Shown: positions 41,196 to 50,223, numbered from the stretch's first letter. The stretch is 64,000 bases of DNA from an uncultured Centipeda sp. (GCA_905372865.1 CAJPQT010000011.1:14818-78817), one strand, 5' to 3'. The notes: generated from the letters alone by a model not told the origin. Translations and numbers: made by a program.

Positions 41196-42649
41196 ATGAG
41201 CGGCTCACCGGTGCAGCGGCGATTCTATGCCTCGTGACGCTGTATTTCTGGGGCAACGGCACCCTTCCCGTGACGGCACCCGTCGAGGTGAACTACGCGC
41301 AGACGGCGAGGGAAATGCTGGCGGCGGGGGACTGGATCTCGCCGCAGATCTATGGAAACTACTGGTACGATAAGCCGATCTTCTTTTACTGGGAACTCCT
41401 TGCGGCATTCTCCGTGTTCGGTGTGACGGATTTTGCCGCGCGCTTCTTCCCGGCGCTGTTCGCGGCGGCGGGCCTCCTCCTGACCTACTGCTTTGCGCGG
41501 CGCATCTACGACGAACGCACGGCGTTCTGGTCGGTGCTCATCCTCGGGACGAGCGTACTCTATGCCGTTCTCGCAAAGCTTATCCTCACGGACATGAGCC
41601 TCTTTGTCTTCTTCGGCGGGACGCTTGCGGCCTTTCTGATCGGCTACTATGAGCAGAGGCGGGGGTATTTCTACATCGCTTACGTCTGTGCGGGGCTGGC
41701 CGTCCTCACAAAGGGACCGGTCGGCTTTCTCCTGCCGGGGCTTGTCATCCTCGTGTTCCTGCTCGTGCGCCGCGATCTCTGCGCACTTGGACGGATTTGT
41801 CTCCCGACGGGACTGCTCGTCTTTGCGGCGGTCTGCGCACCGTGGTACATCTATATGTATCTTACGCACGGGGCGGACTTCGTGAACACCTTCCTCGGCA
41901 TTCACAATGTCCTGCGCGCGACGGTGTCCGAGCATGCGAAATGGGATGTCTGGTACTTCTATCTTGGCATCTACTTCCTCGGGATGTTTCCGTGGAGTTT
42001 TGCCCTGCCGCTCGCGCTCTATCGCGCGTGGCGCGTGCGGCCCTTCATCGACGTGCGCACGCAGTTTTTGTTGGCATGGGCGATTGTCGTGCCCGTGTTC
42101 TTTCAGCTTATGGCGACCAAATATCCGACATACAGCTTCCCCGCATTCCTGCCGACGGCGATTCTGACGGCGCGTCTCCTCACGCATAACCCCCGTGTAC
42201 TGAGGAACGGAGCAGTCCTCGGCATGGGGCTCTACCTCGCTGTGGTCGTTGTCGTGTCGAACTACTCCGATCGTGACGGGCACTTCAGCGGAAAGGGGGC
42301 GTCAGCACTCCTCTCTCAGACAATGCGCGCGGAAGATCTCCTTGTCTGCTATGGCGACTACACGGCGACGATACCTTACTATACGGGGCATCCGATGTAT
42401 GCACTCGCGACACGTGAGGAGATAGCGCAGCGTGCGCCGAAGGAGATGAGCTGGAACAGCAAGAACGTCATGCCGTTCCTGCCCATCGACGCGCTGCCTG
42501 CGGACAGAACCGTGTATCTCGTCGTGGAGCGGCACGCATTCGATGCATTCGAGGAGAATTTTGCGGGACAGAACTGGGAGGAACTCGGCACGCTGCCCAC
42601 AGAAGGCCGGGCGAAGCTGCGCGTCTACCGTCGTGCAGTGCATCCGTGA
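41192..42649 (+). CDS. ArnT-like membrane glycosyltransferase (GT83)
   Basis: A 485-residue polytopic protein. The first loop 'PVTAPVEVNYAQTAREML' and 'GDWISPQIYGNYWYDKPIFFYW' match the dolichyl-phosphate-mannose/ArnT family, whose acidic loop residue acts with a metal. About 11-12 helices and a short periplasmic C-terminal domain follow. ArnT enzymes transfer a sugar such as aminoarabinose from undecaprenyl phosphate to lipid A phosphates. The actual sugar is unknown; arnB/arnA homologues are not in the window. Confidence 0.87.
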   Translation: MNERLTGAAAILCLVTLYFWGNGTLPVTAPVEVNYAQTAREMLAAGDWISPQIYGNYWYDKPIFFYWELLAAFSVFGVTDFAARFFPALFAAAGLLLTYCFARRIYDERTAFWSVLILGTSVLYAVLAKLILTDMSLFVFFGGTLAAFLIGYYEQRRGYFYIAYVCAGLAVLTKGPVGFLLPGLVILVFLLVRRDLCALGRICLPTGLLVFAAVCAPWYIYMYLTHGADFVNTFLGIHNVLRATVSEHAKWDVWYFYLGIYFLGMFPWSFALPLALYRAWRVRPFIDVRTQFLLAWAIVVPVFFQLMATKYPTYSFPAFLPTAILTARLLTHNPRVLRNGAVLGMGLYLAVVVVVSNYSDRDGHFSGKGASALLSQTMRAEDLLVCYGDYTATIPYYTGHPMYALATREEIAQRAPKEMSWNSKNVMPFLPIDALPADRTVYLVVERHAFDAFEENFAGQNWEELGTLPTEGRAKLRVYRRAVHP

Positions 42650-42672
42650 GCACTTCTTTTTTAGCGATATGG

Positions 42673-42701
42673 TTGAATACGCACGCAGAATGGTGTATGA
42701 T
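42673..42701 (+). promoter_or_regulatory. Promoter of the 42745 lipoprotein gene
   Basis: TTGAAT (42673-42678), 17-base spacer, TATGAT (42696-42701). Confidence 0.65.
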
Positions 42702-42744
42702 AAAAGTGTATTTTGGAGGGTTCTACGAAGAAAGAGGGATTGTC

Positions 42745-43149
42745 ATGATGAAAGTCAGCAAAATTGGGCTTGTCGCTGCGGCCTTCGCAGCTTCGTCGAT
42801 GCTGATCGCAGGCTGCGGCGGCGCAAAGACAGCGGACCGTGCACCGATGCCCGGCGCGCTGCAGGGGGAGCGGGATGCACAGAATGTCATCACGAAGGAG
42901 AACTTTGATACACTCCCGTCGAATCTGAGCCTCAGTGATCTGGAAGGCATGTATGGCAAGGCGACATTCATGCAACAGAGCATTGTGGATGGTGTCTACA
43001 GCTCCATCTATCGTTTTCAGGATGGACCCAAGATCGTGGACGTGACCTTCGCACATGAGAACTGGCTGAACAATCCGCTCAGCTGCCCGAAGATCGTGGA
43101 CATGGAGTTTTCTGAGATGCCGATGGTTGGTTACCGTGTTGTAAAATAA
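42745..43149 (+). CDS. Small lipoprotein, function unknown
   Basis: A 134-residue lipoprotein: MMKVSKIG start, hydrophobic stretch and lipobox LIAGC. The mature part has 'LSLSDLEGMYGKATFMQQS' and 'YSSIYRFQDGPKIVDVTF', reminiscent of BamE/SmpA-type small folds but without a clear match. The ATG at 42745 follows GAGGG by six bases. It lies between the glycosyltransferases and the OmpH-like genes, so an envelope role is likely. Confidence 0.7.
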   Translation: MMKVSKIGLVAAAFAASSMLIAGCGGAKTADRAPMPGALQGERDAQNVITKENFDTLPSNLSLSDLEGMYGKATFMQQSIVDGVYSSIYRFQDGPKIVDVTFAHENWLNNPLSCPKIVDMEFSEMPMVGYRVVK

Positions 43150-43151
43150 TA

Positions 43152-43180
43152 TTGAACTGCGCGACGCTCTTTGTTATAAT
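43152..43180 (+). promoter_or_regulatory. Promoter of the OmpH-LpxD gene group
   Basis: TTGAAC (43152-43157), 17-base spacer, TATAAT (43175-43180). Confidence 0.75.
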
Positions 43181-43188
43181 AGGAGCAT

Positions 43189-43208
43189 TCGGTCGGTTGG
43201 TCGACCGA
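43189..43208 (+). promoter_or_regulatory. Hairpin in the 5' leader of the first ompH gene
   Basis: TCGGTCG, GTTGGT loop, CGACCGA: a perfect 7-bp stem a few bases after the predicted transcript start. It may stabilise the mRNA or act as an operator. Confidence 0.4.
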
Positions 43209-43236
43209 CAGGTCTGACAGAAAAGGAGATTTATTC

Positions 43237-43701
43237 ATGATCAAATTGCAGCAGAAGCAGGTTAAGATTATCAGCATCCTCATCGCCGTTGTCTTCGTCG
43301 GCTCGGTAGTTGCACTTGCGCTTACACAGAGCGGCTCGGGCATTGCCTCGGCGGCGACCTCCTCCGTCGGCGTGGTGGACTATCGTCAGGTCGGCAGCCA
43401 GCACCCGCAGCTCGCGGCGGCAAACGCCGAGATGCAGAAGGCATCGCAGGATGCACAGGCGGACTTCGAGGCGAAATCGGCGAACATGAACGATCAGGAA
43501 AAGTCGGACTACTACCAGCAGACGATGCAGCGCCTCCAGCAGAAGAACGAGGAGCTGATGGAGCCCATCGAGAAGAGCATTCAGGATGCTGTCAAGAGCG
43601 TAGCTGAAAAGAAGGGGCTCTCGGTTGTCATCGAGAAGGGTGCAGTCGTTTATGGCGGGCAGGACATCACGCAGGATGTCGTCAAGCAGCTGAGCAAGTA
43701 A
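43237..43701 (+). CDS. OmpH/Skp-family periplasmic chaperone, first copy
   Basis: A 154-residue protein: N-terminal hydrophobic signal or anchor (about 10-30), then 'SVGVVDYRQVGSQHPQL' starting the Skp core, a coiled-coil middle (about 65-115, rich in Gln/Glu/Lys) and a C-terminal strand pair 'GLSVVIEKGAVVYGGQDIT'. Skp-like trimers escort unfolded outer-membrane proteins to BamA. First of three related genes in a row. Confidence 0.88.
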   Translation: MIKLQQKQVKIISILIAVVFVGSVVALALTQSGSGIASAATSSVGVVDYRQVGSQHPQLAAANAEMQKASQDAQADFEAKSANMNDQEKSDYYQQTMQRLQQKNEELMEPIEKSIQDAVKSVAEKKGLSVVIEKGAVVYGGQDITQDVVKQLSK

Positions 43702-43783
43702 TTCGCAGAAAATGCGCATATGTACCGGGCAGAGCGCTGCTCGGTACATTTTTGTAAACGGATGAATCCTTGGGGGTGCGCCG

Positions 43784-44833
43784 GTGGGAAGACTATGGCA
43801 GACAAAGCGCAGGGAGATTTTTGCAGGCAGTGTATGCCTCCTCATCGTTCTTGTTGCAGTGATTTTCTTCCTGCCGAAGCGCGAGAGCCCTGCGGAGAAG
43901 AGCGATATTGCCGTCATGCGGATGGAGGAGGTGCTTGCAGCACATCCGTCCTATGGGCACCTCTGTGCCCTGCGTGCCGAGGAACAGACACTCAGACTGC
44001 TGGTGCGTGATCTTCCTGCACAGCCCGATCTCACGCCTCCGGAGACGGATTCCGCACCGTTTGAGGATTCTGTCTGGCAGAAGAATGCGCAGGTCGTCCT
44101 CTCGACGCGCGTAGAGCTCGAGCGTGAGCAGAAACGTCTGACCGAGGTTTATCGCAAGCAGACGGAGGAAGACTACGAGGCGCGCAGGAAAGCGATTGAT
44201 GACGAGTATCTGAATGCCATTCTGAACATCAACCTCAAGATTGACAATCAGCGTGCGATGCACGGCCCACAGGTTTCGGAAGAGGAGCTCGTCCGTGAAC
44301 GCGCACGATGGGAAGCCGAGCGCGACGCACTAAAGCAGGAGCGCGGCGAGCGGCAGATGGCGCTCTATCGGCAGTGGCAGGAGGAGATCCGCGCGCGCGT
44401 TGCCGCACGGATCGAGCCGCAGCAGGCGGCGTGGACCCAGCGTGCACACGCGGTTATCGACGCGCAGAAGGCGGAGGCGGAGCGCCTAAAAAATGAGGTC
44501 GGGGAGCGCAGTGCAAAGGAGATGGAGCGTGCACGCGCCGCGCAGGAAGAAAAGTCGGAACGCGCCGCCCGTATCATGCGGCTCACCTCTGTGCATGCGG
44601 AGGCAGAGGCCCTCACGGCGGAGATCCTGCGCGACGTGCGCAGCCGCGCGGCCAAGATCGCCATCCAATACCATCTCGCCCTTGTGCTCGCCTCCCCTGC
44701 GTCGGATCAAACAACGCTGCTGTCGGATACCGAGGCGTTTGCTGTGCCGTACTATGTGCCGATCATCAGCAGTACGGCACGCGATGTGACGGCAGAGATG
44801 ATACGCGAGATGCAGAGCATCGCGGTAAAATAA
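43784..44833 (+). CDS. Long OmpH/Skp-like membrane-anchored coiled-coil protein
   Basis: A 349-residue protein, more than twice the usual Skp size. One membrane helix (about 14-31) is followed by an OmpH-like start ('SDIAVMRMEEVLAAHPSYG'), a very charged coiled coil (about 95-275) and an OmpH-like end ('SRAAKIAIQYHLALVLAS' and 'DVTAEMIREMQSI'). So the Skp core seems to be expanded by a long inserted arm. The GTG at 43784 follows GGGGGTG. It sits between two normal OmpH genes. Function beyond a chaperone-like role is unknown. Confidence 0.65.
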   Translation: MGRLWQTKRREIFAGSVCLLIVLVAVIFFLPKRESPAEKSDIAVMRMEEVLAAHPSYGHLCALRAEEQTLRLLVRDLPAQPDLTPPETDSAPFEDSVWQKNAQVVLSTRVELEREQKRLTEVYRKQTEEDYEARRKAIDDEYLNAILNINLKIDNQRAMHGPQVSEEELVRERARWEAERDALKQERGERQMALYRQWQEEIRARVAARIEPQQAAWTQRAHAVIDAQKAEAERLKNEVGERSAKEMERARAAQEEKSERAARIMRLTSVHAEAEALTAEILRDVRSRAAKIAIQYHLALVLASPASDQTTLLSDTEAFAVPYYVPIISSTARDVTAEMIREMQSIAVK

Positions 44834-44868
44834 GATCCCCCCGCTTCTTTATGGATTGAAAGGACTTT

Positions 44869-45309
44869 ATGCAGATGAATTATTTCAGCAAGGCAGCAGC
44901 CGCCGTTCTTCTCACCGCAAGCGCACTCGCTGCCGGCTGCGGACAGGTGCACGTCGCCACGTTGAACGTTGCACGCGTGCAGGAGGAGGCCCCTCAGATC
45001 AAGTCGGTGATCACCGAAGCCAACGAAAAGCTCATGGAGGCGCAGCAGGAGGCACAGGCGAAGTTCGCGTCCAACCCGAACATGACGGCAGAGGAGGCAC
45101 AGCAGCTGCAGATGGAGACCCAGCGCAAACTGGCGGGGCTGAACCAGATGTACAGCATCCAGCTCGAACAGAAGCTGAATGTTGCGGTACAGGACATTGC
45201 GAAGGAGAAGCATCTGGACGTTGTGATGCAGGACGGTGCACAGCCTTATCCAAGTGTACTCGTGGGCAGCACGGATATCACCGATGAAGTGATCGGCAAA
45301 CTCCAATAA
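44869..45309 (+). CDS. OmpH/Skp-family lipoprotein, third copy
   Basis: A 146-residue protein with a lipobox-like ALAAGC, so probably a lipoprotein. The mature region has 'VATLNVARVQEEAPQIKSV', a coiled coil with 'MTAEEAQQLQMETQRKLAGLNQM', and 'HLDVVMQDGAQPYPSVLVGSTDITDEVI', the full Skp layout. Membrane tethering sets it apart from the soluble first copy. It lies directly before lpxD, an arrangement shared with many diderm genomes (bamA-ompH-lpxD). Confidence 0.85.
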   Translation: MQMNYFSKAAAAVLLTASALAAGCGQVHVATLNVARVQEEAPQIKSVITEANEKLMEAQQEAQAKFASNPNMTAEEAQQLQMETQRKLAGLNQMYSIQLEQKLNVAVQDIAKEKHLDVVMQDGAQPYPSVLVGSTDITDEVIGKLQ

Positions 45310-45322
45310 AGGGGCAGGAAGC

Positions 45323-46345
45323 ATGGAAAAGACAGTCAATGAGATCGCAGAACTCATCGGCGGTGCAGTCAGCGGTGATGGTACGCGCGTGATCCGGCGT
45401 CTTGCCGCGCTCGATGAGGCGGGGGCAGGGAGCCTTGCCTTTGCGGTACCGCCCCACATGGAGGAGGCGCGGGCGGCAAAGGCGGAGGCTCTGCTTCTGC
45501 CGACGGGAACGGAGGGCTTTGACGGCACGGTCATCTTCGTCGAGGATCCGAAGGCCGCCTTTGCCAAACTGCTGACCATCTATACCCCGCCGACGGAGCA
45601 TGCCGTCGGGGTGAGCGATGAGGCCTATATCGGAGCCGATGTTCGGCTCGGGGCGGGCGTAACCATTCTGCCCTTTGCCTATATCGACGACCATGCCGTG
45701 ATCGGTGCGGGCGTGACCGTCTATCCCCATGCCTATATCGGACAGTACAGTGAGATCGGCGACCACACGGTCATCTATCCGAGTGCGACCGTGCGCGAAC
45801 ACTGCCGCGTCGGAGCACGCTGTACGATCCACAGCTGCGCCGTGATCGGTGCAGATGGCTTCGGCTTTACGACCGAAGCGGGGGTGCATACAAAGGTGCC
45901 GCAGGTCGGCGGCGTTGTCATCGAGGATGATGTGGAGATCGGCGCACATGTCGGCATCGACCGTGCAACCCTTGGTGCGACCGTCATCGGAAAGGGCACG
46001 AAGATCGACAACCTTGTGCACATCGGACACAACTGCAATATCGGTGCGAACTGTCTCATCGTCGCCCAGACAGGCATCTCCGGCTCGACAAAGGTGGGAC
46101 ACAATGTCACGTTCGGCGGACAGGTCGGTACGGTCGGGCACATCAACATCGGGGCGAATTCGGTCTACGCGGCACGCTCCGGCATCATCGGTGATATGCC
46201 CGAGGGCGTTTTCTGCGCAGGATTCCCCGTGCAGCCCCATGCGGAATGGCTGCGTGTACAGGCGGCCATTCGCCGTCTGCCGGAGATGGTAAAAAAAATA
46301 AAAGCCCTCGAAAAAGAGATCGAGGGGCTGCGTGGGAAGGACTGA
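45323..46345 (+). CDS. lpxD: UDP-3-O-(3-hydroxyacyl)glucosamine N-acyltransferase
   Basis: A 340-residue lipid A enzyme. The N-terminal uridine-binding domain (about 1-100) leads to a left-handed beta-helix of hexapeptide repeats (about 105-300) with 'VHIGHNCNIG' carrying the catalytic histidine, and a C-terminal helix. It adds the N-linked hydroxyacyl chain to UDP-acylglucosamine. The ATG at 45323 follows AAAGGGGCAGGA. fabZ and lpxA, often next, are not present; an LpxL-like gene follows instead. Confidence 0.96.
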   Translation: MEKTVNEIAELIGGAVSGDGTRVIRRLAALDEAGAGSLAFAVPPHMEEARAAKAEALLLPTGTEGFDGTVIFVEDPKAAFAKLLTIYTPPTEHAVGVSDEAYIGADVRLGAGVTILPFAYIDDHAVIGAGVTVYPHAYIGQYSEIGDHTVIYPSATVREHCRVGARCTIHSCAVIGADGFGFTTEAGVHTKVPQVGGVVIEDDVEIGAHVGIDRATLGATVIGKGTKIDNLVHIGHNCNIGANCLIVAQTGISGSTKVGHNVTFGGQVGTVGHINIGANSVYAARSGIIGDMPEGVFCAGFPVQPHAEWLRVQAAIRRLPEMVKKIKALEKEIEGLRGKD

Positions 46346-46346
46346 G

Positions 46347-47222
46347 ATGCTCTCCTACTATGCGATGAAGGTGCTCAGCCGCCTTGTTTGCCTCCTGCCG
46401 CACGGCGCTGCGATGGTGTTCGGTGAGTGTGTTGCGCGGCTTGCATGGATCTTTGTTCCGGCAAAACGCAAAACGCTCGCAAGGGAGCAGATCATGCGAT
46501 GTCTCGATGTTCCTGCGGCGGAGGCCGCGCGCATCGCACGCGCGAGTGCGATGCGCTTTGGCCCCATGCTGATGGAGGTACTCCGCTTTCCTGTCATGAA
46601 GCAGCGTATGCATGACTACGTTACGATCACGGGTGCCATGGATGAGGTGTGCGCAGCAGTCGCCGGCGGACATGGTGCGGTCTTTGCCACCTCGCACAGC
46701 GGCAACTGGGAGCTCATGGGCGGCGCATTCGCCTGTGCGGGGCTTCCCATCGTCGGCGTGGCAAAGAGGCAGAGCTCGGCGGGGATGGATCGTTTCATCA
46801 ACGAATACCGTACTCTTGTCGGCATGCACATCACCTATCGTTCGGGTGTGCGCGAGATGTTTCGCATGATTGATGAGGGCTGGATCATTGGTCTTATCAG
46901 CGATCAGGATCCGTCGCTGCGCGACGGCGTCATCATCGACTTCTTTGGGCAGCGGACGAACGCGTTTACAGGAGCCGCTGCGATTGCGCGGCGCTGCGGC
47001 GTGCCGATCTTCCCCGTCTATATCCATCGTGCGCCGAACGGGCATCATACCCTGACCGTCGAGCCCGGCATCCTGGTCGAAAAAACGGACGACCGCGCGG
47101 CAGATGTAAAGCGTGTGACACAGATCATCAACAAACGCATTGAGGAATGGATCCGAACCTACCCCGAGGACTGGTTCTGGCTGCACGATCGTTGGAAATC
47201 CGTGCGGGAGGAATCGATGTGA
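46347..47222 (+). CDS. LpxL/HtrB-family lysophospholipid / lipid A late acyltransferase
   Basis: A 291-residue inner-membrane acyltransferase. The catalytic HX4E motif is HSGNWE; 'LISDQDPSLRDGVIIDFFGQRT' and 'RAPNGHHTLTV' are typical of the family. It adds a secondary acyl chain to lipid A. The ATG at 46347 is preferred to the GTG at 46332, which lies inside lpxD; GGAAGG precedes it. It is the last gene of the forward cluster. Confidence 0.9.
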   Translation: MLSYYAMKVLSRLVCLLPHGAAMVFGECVARLAWIFVPAKRKTLAREQIMRCLDVPAAEAARIARASAMRFGPMLMEVLRFPVMKQRMHDYVTITGAMDEVCAAVAGGHGAVFATSHSGNWELMGGAFACAGLPIVGVAKRQSSAGMDRFINEYRTLVGMHITYRSGVREMFRMIDEGWIIGLISDQDPSLRDGVIIDFFGQRTNAFTGAAAIARRCGVPIFPVYIHRAPNGHHTLTVEPGILVEKTDDRAADVKRVTQIINKRIEEWIRTYPEDWFWLHDRWKSVREESM

Positions 47223-47271
47223 AAAGGGTGTGTTGTACGAGGCCGTTGGCTTCCTACAACACACCCTTTTA
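47222..47271. terminator. Bidirectional terminator ending the envelope cluster
   Basis: AAAAGGGTGTGTTGTA pairs perfectly with TACAACACACCCTTTT, giving U tracts on both strands. It lies between convergent genes. Confidence 0.9.
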
Positions 47272-47282
47272 TGGTGCCGCAG

Positions 47283-49766
47283 TCAATCGTAGCGCATGAG
47301 GGCGTCAATGGAGATGGTGCCGCTCTGTGCGGATACCTCCTGCTGCGGCGTATTGTCTGCCGTATCTGCAGAGGGGGCGGCCTCCTGCGTGAGAGGGGCA
47401 CGCGCAGCGATGCTGCCGAGAATGGCACTGGCTGCGGGCGCGTTTTCATCCGTCGGCGCAGGCGCGGCATTCAGTGACTCGAGAGGTGTGAATGCCACCT
47501 CCAAGGTGTCGCCGGTGCGGATCGGACTTGTAAAGTCCGCTTTGTTCCCATTGACGAGGATGGTGAAGGTGACGCGGCTGGTCGCGGGCGGCGGCGTGAA
47601 GCCGACTGCGAGCAGTGCCTCGCTCACGTTCGCGCTGCCCATGCCCTTTTGATAGACGATCACGGCACCGTCCTCGACCACGGTGCCGGCGGTTGCCTCA
47701 TGTCCGTTGATCGAGAGGGAGAACCCGGAGGCGGGCACGCGGTGCTCCCTGCCCTCATAGGTGATGGTCGCGTAGGAAGCCGTAGAGAGATCAAGCACGG
47801 ATTCAACGGTTGGAATGGCGGTTTCTTCGTACTCGATGACATCGCCCTCGTGCAGTACGGTGGAGAGCGGTGCGGGAGCATCGTTCAGTGTGATCCGTGG
47901 CTGGGTGGAGAAGCGGCGTGCTTCGCCGTTGAGCGTATAAGAGATGCGCCGTCCTGTGGGCGGGAGGTTTGCTGCGCGCAGCACCTCACCCAATGTGCGC
48001 TCACGACGCGAGACGATCACGTCGCCATCGCGCAGGATGGGATCTCCCTCGGGTGCGATCTCGTTGACGAGAATACTCGCAGTAACGGTCGTCTCCTCGC
48101 CGTTGAGGGAGACCATATAGCTGTCAATCGTGCCGATGATCTCACTGAGGCGCACCTCGGGCTGCGTGCCGTTCTCACCTGCGACGAGCTTGATGCGGCA
48201 GTCGTCGTGGATGGGCGAGTCGAGGCTCGCACTCTTACCGTCGATTGTGATCTGTGCGAGCGTGCCCATCGTGCCGGGAAAGCTGCGCCGTTCACCGTTC
48301 ACCGTGATCATGAGCCCCATGCCGGGACGTCCGTTGTACTTTCTGAGACTGATGCCGGCGGCAAGCAGGGCATCGGAGACGTTGAGCTCACGGAAGTTGA
48401 AGAGGCTGTACTCGATGTCGTTGATCCAGACGGCCAGGAAATGCAGCGTATTGATGGACGCGATCTTCAAAATACCGAGCGGCGTGACCGCATCGGGGGC
48501 GTGGAGCTCTGCGGGGAGTTCCGCAACGCCGTCCACCTCCTCGGGCTGCCGCACCGCGACGCGTGCCGCGGGAATGCCGAGTGCCGTTGCGACGAGCTCG
48601 GGCATCATGGGCGTGAGTGCGCCGCCGCCGACAAGCATGACCGCCTGCGGCGGCTCGCCGTTGAGTTCTAAGATCTGCTTTGCGATCGCATTTGCCAGGT
48701 TCTCAACCCCCGGGCGGATGGCAGTGACGACCTGCTCGGCGGTGAGTGAGAGCTTCATGCCGAGAATGTCCGTGAACGAGACATCCTGTCCGTCCGCCGC
48801 CTTGCGTTTGATGCCCTCCGCGATGTTGAAGTCGAGGAGGTACTCGCGTGAGATTGCCTCCGTGATCTCATCGCCCGCCATCGGCACCATGCCGTAGGCG
48901 ATGACCGAACCGCCGCGCGTGATGGCGACATCCGAGGTGCCTGCACCGATGTCGACGAGGACGAGGTTCAGATGGCGCATCGTGGGCGGAATGAGCACGT
49001 TGATGCCTGCGATCGGCTCAAGGGTGAGTGCACGCATCTCTAGGTGTGTCTCGCGCAGCGCGGACTGCATGGAGTCCACGACCTGACGCGGGAGAAAGGT
49101 CGCGATGACCGTTGCCTGTGCATGCCTGCCGCGCTGACCGACGAGCGTCTTGAGCTCATTGCCGTCGAGAGTATAGCGGATCGTGCTGTAGCCGACGCAG
49201 TAGTAACGCGTCGGATCGTCGACCGTATGGGAGTGCGCGAGCTTTCGCTGTGCTGCCTGTACACCTGCGAAGTCGAGGTCGCGCTGCTGTGCGGGCGTGA
49301 TCGTGCCCGTGATGTCCTGATCCGCCTCGGCGGTCATGGTGTAGAGTGCGCGCCCCGCCGCTGCGACCGCCGCACTGTTCAGTGCGCCTGTGCGTTCGGT
49401 GAGGCGGCGCTTGACCTCGCGGATGATGGCGGCGACCTGCGGCACGTCGTGAATCTGTCCGTCGAGCATGGCACGCGTCTTGTGTTCCAAGCGCTCGGTG
49501 GCGAGGATGTGGAGGAGCCCCTCCCGCTGCTCGGCGACAATGCCGATGACGCTGCGCGTGCCGATGTCGAGCGCGAAGACGAGTTCCGTTGGGCGCTCGC
49601 GGCGCGGTGCGGCCTGCACGGCACCCGCATCGCTCTTCTTGGGGCGGCCGCGCTTTTTTGCCGACGTGTCCTCCGGCTCCTCCTGCACGCGTTTTTTCGG
49701 GCGGCCGCGCTTCTTCGCGGGTGTGTCTGTGTGTATTTCTTCGTTTGTCTTATCCAGATCCGGCAT
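47283..49766 (-). CDS. FtsA/PilM-like actin-family ATPase with two N-terminal AT-hooks
   Basis: An 827-residue protein. The first 60 residues are basic and hold two copies of KKRGRPKK (RGRPKK cores at 20-25 and 39-44), the AT-hook DNA-binding motif. From about 62 to 410 it is an FtsA/PilM-type ATPase: 'VFALDIGTRSVIGIV' phosphate-1 loop, 'VLVDIGAGTSDVAI' phosphate-2 loop and 'AVMLVGGGALTPMMPEL' adenosine motif. The remaining 400 residues are a run of beta-rich repeats with 'LSINGHEATAG'-type units. It may link chromosome and division or cell-shape machinery; that is inference. The ATG at 49766 follows GGGAG. Preceded by an RNA gene candidate. Confidence 0.75.
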   Translation of the reverse strand: MPDLDKTNEEIHTDTPAKKRGRPKKRVQEEPEDTSAKKRGRPKKSDAGAVQAAPRRERPTELVFALDIGTRSVIGIVAEQREGLLHILATERLEHKTRAMLDGQIHDVPQVAAIIREVKRRLTERTGALNSAAVAAAGRALYTMTAEADQDITGTITPAQQRDLDFAGVQAAQRKLAHSHTVDDPTRYYCVGYSTIRYTLDGNELKTLVGQRGRHAQATVIATFLPRQVVDSMQSALRETHLEMRALTLEPIAGINVLIPPTMRHLNLVLVDIGAGTSDVAITRGGSVIAYGMVPMAGDEITEAISREYLLDFNIAEGIKRKAADGQDVSFTDILGMKLSLTAEQVVTAIRPGVENLANAIAKQILELNGEPPQAVMLVGGGALTPMMPELVATALGIPAARVAVRQPEEVDGVAELPAELHAPDAVTPLGILKIASINTLHFLAVWINDIEYSLFNFRELNVSDALLAAGISLRKYNGRPGMGLMITVNGERRSFPGTMGTLAQITIDGKSASLDSPIHDDCRIKLVAGENGTQPEVRLSEIIGTIDSYMVSLNGEETTVTASILVNEIAPEGDPILRDGDVIVSRRERTLGEVLRAANLPPTGRRISYTLNGEARRFSTQPRITLNDAPAPLSTVLHEGDVIEYEETAIPTVESVLDLSTASYATITYEGREHRVPASGFSLSINGHEATAGTVVEDGAVIVYQKGMGSANVSEALLAVGFTPPPATSRVTFTILVNGNKADFTSPIRTGDTLEVAFTPLESLNAAPAPTDENAPAASAILGSIAARAPLTQEAAPSADTADNTPQQEVSAQSGTISIDALMRYD

Positions 49767-49845
49767 TTCGATCTCCCTTGAAAACTAACGTATACTATTT
49801 TACTTATTCGTTTCTTTTTAGAAAAATCCTGCCGTGCACCGCATA

Positions 49846-50080
49846 CAAAAAGGTCAGAACGGAGCCGCCGCGCGGGCAGTTCCACTCTGACCACAAGAGA
49901 GGGGTCTGAAATGCCGTATGACTTATATGTCTATACCTGCGTAAAGCAGGTGGGTACCCTAAGTCCGGCTGGCGCGTTCACCGAAGCGCATCGCGTTTAC
50001 CGGAATCAATTCGGGTTCCCTAAAAGATCTGTAGGTTAGACATTGCTAAGGCATACGCACATCTAAGGCGCACCTTCTTG
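49846..50080 (-). ncRNA. Rod-shaped small RNA with own terminator, 6S RNA-like
   Basis: On the minus strand a long interrupted hairpin is formed: CGTATG with CATACG, TAGACAT with ATGTCTA, CCGG with CCGG. A short extra hairpin CCTGCTTTACGCAGG sits on the 3' side of the central open region, the position of the small hairpin in 6S RNA bubbles. Transcription would begin near 50080 (TTGCGG, 17 bases, TATCAT at 50086-50114) and end at a perfect stem GGTCAGA/TCTGACC with a U tail (49846-49892). It could instead be an attenuating leader of the FtsA-like gene 80 bases downstream. RNA gene likely; identity tentative. Confidence 0.5.
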
Positions 50081-50091
50081 GCATTATGATA

Positions 50092-50223
50092 GCATAAAAA
50101 AAAATCAGCCGCAAGACTTGACAAATTGAGGAGCAACAATTTGTTTCAACAATTTGAAATCTGTCTTTTCGGAAAACTTCATCGAAATATGTTCCCCCTC
50201 TTTTCCTTGAGAAAATCCCGTGC
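50092..50223. other. AT-rich gene-free stretch before dhaL
   Basis: It contains a direct repeat CAACAATTTG (50134-50143 and 50147-50156) and a lone TTGACA at 50118 without a matching -10. No ORF is supported. Confidence 0.4.

Noticed and set aside
50118..50146. Plus-strand promoter starting with TTGACA at 50118
   Set aside because: No acceptable -10 at 16-18 bases.
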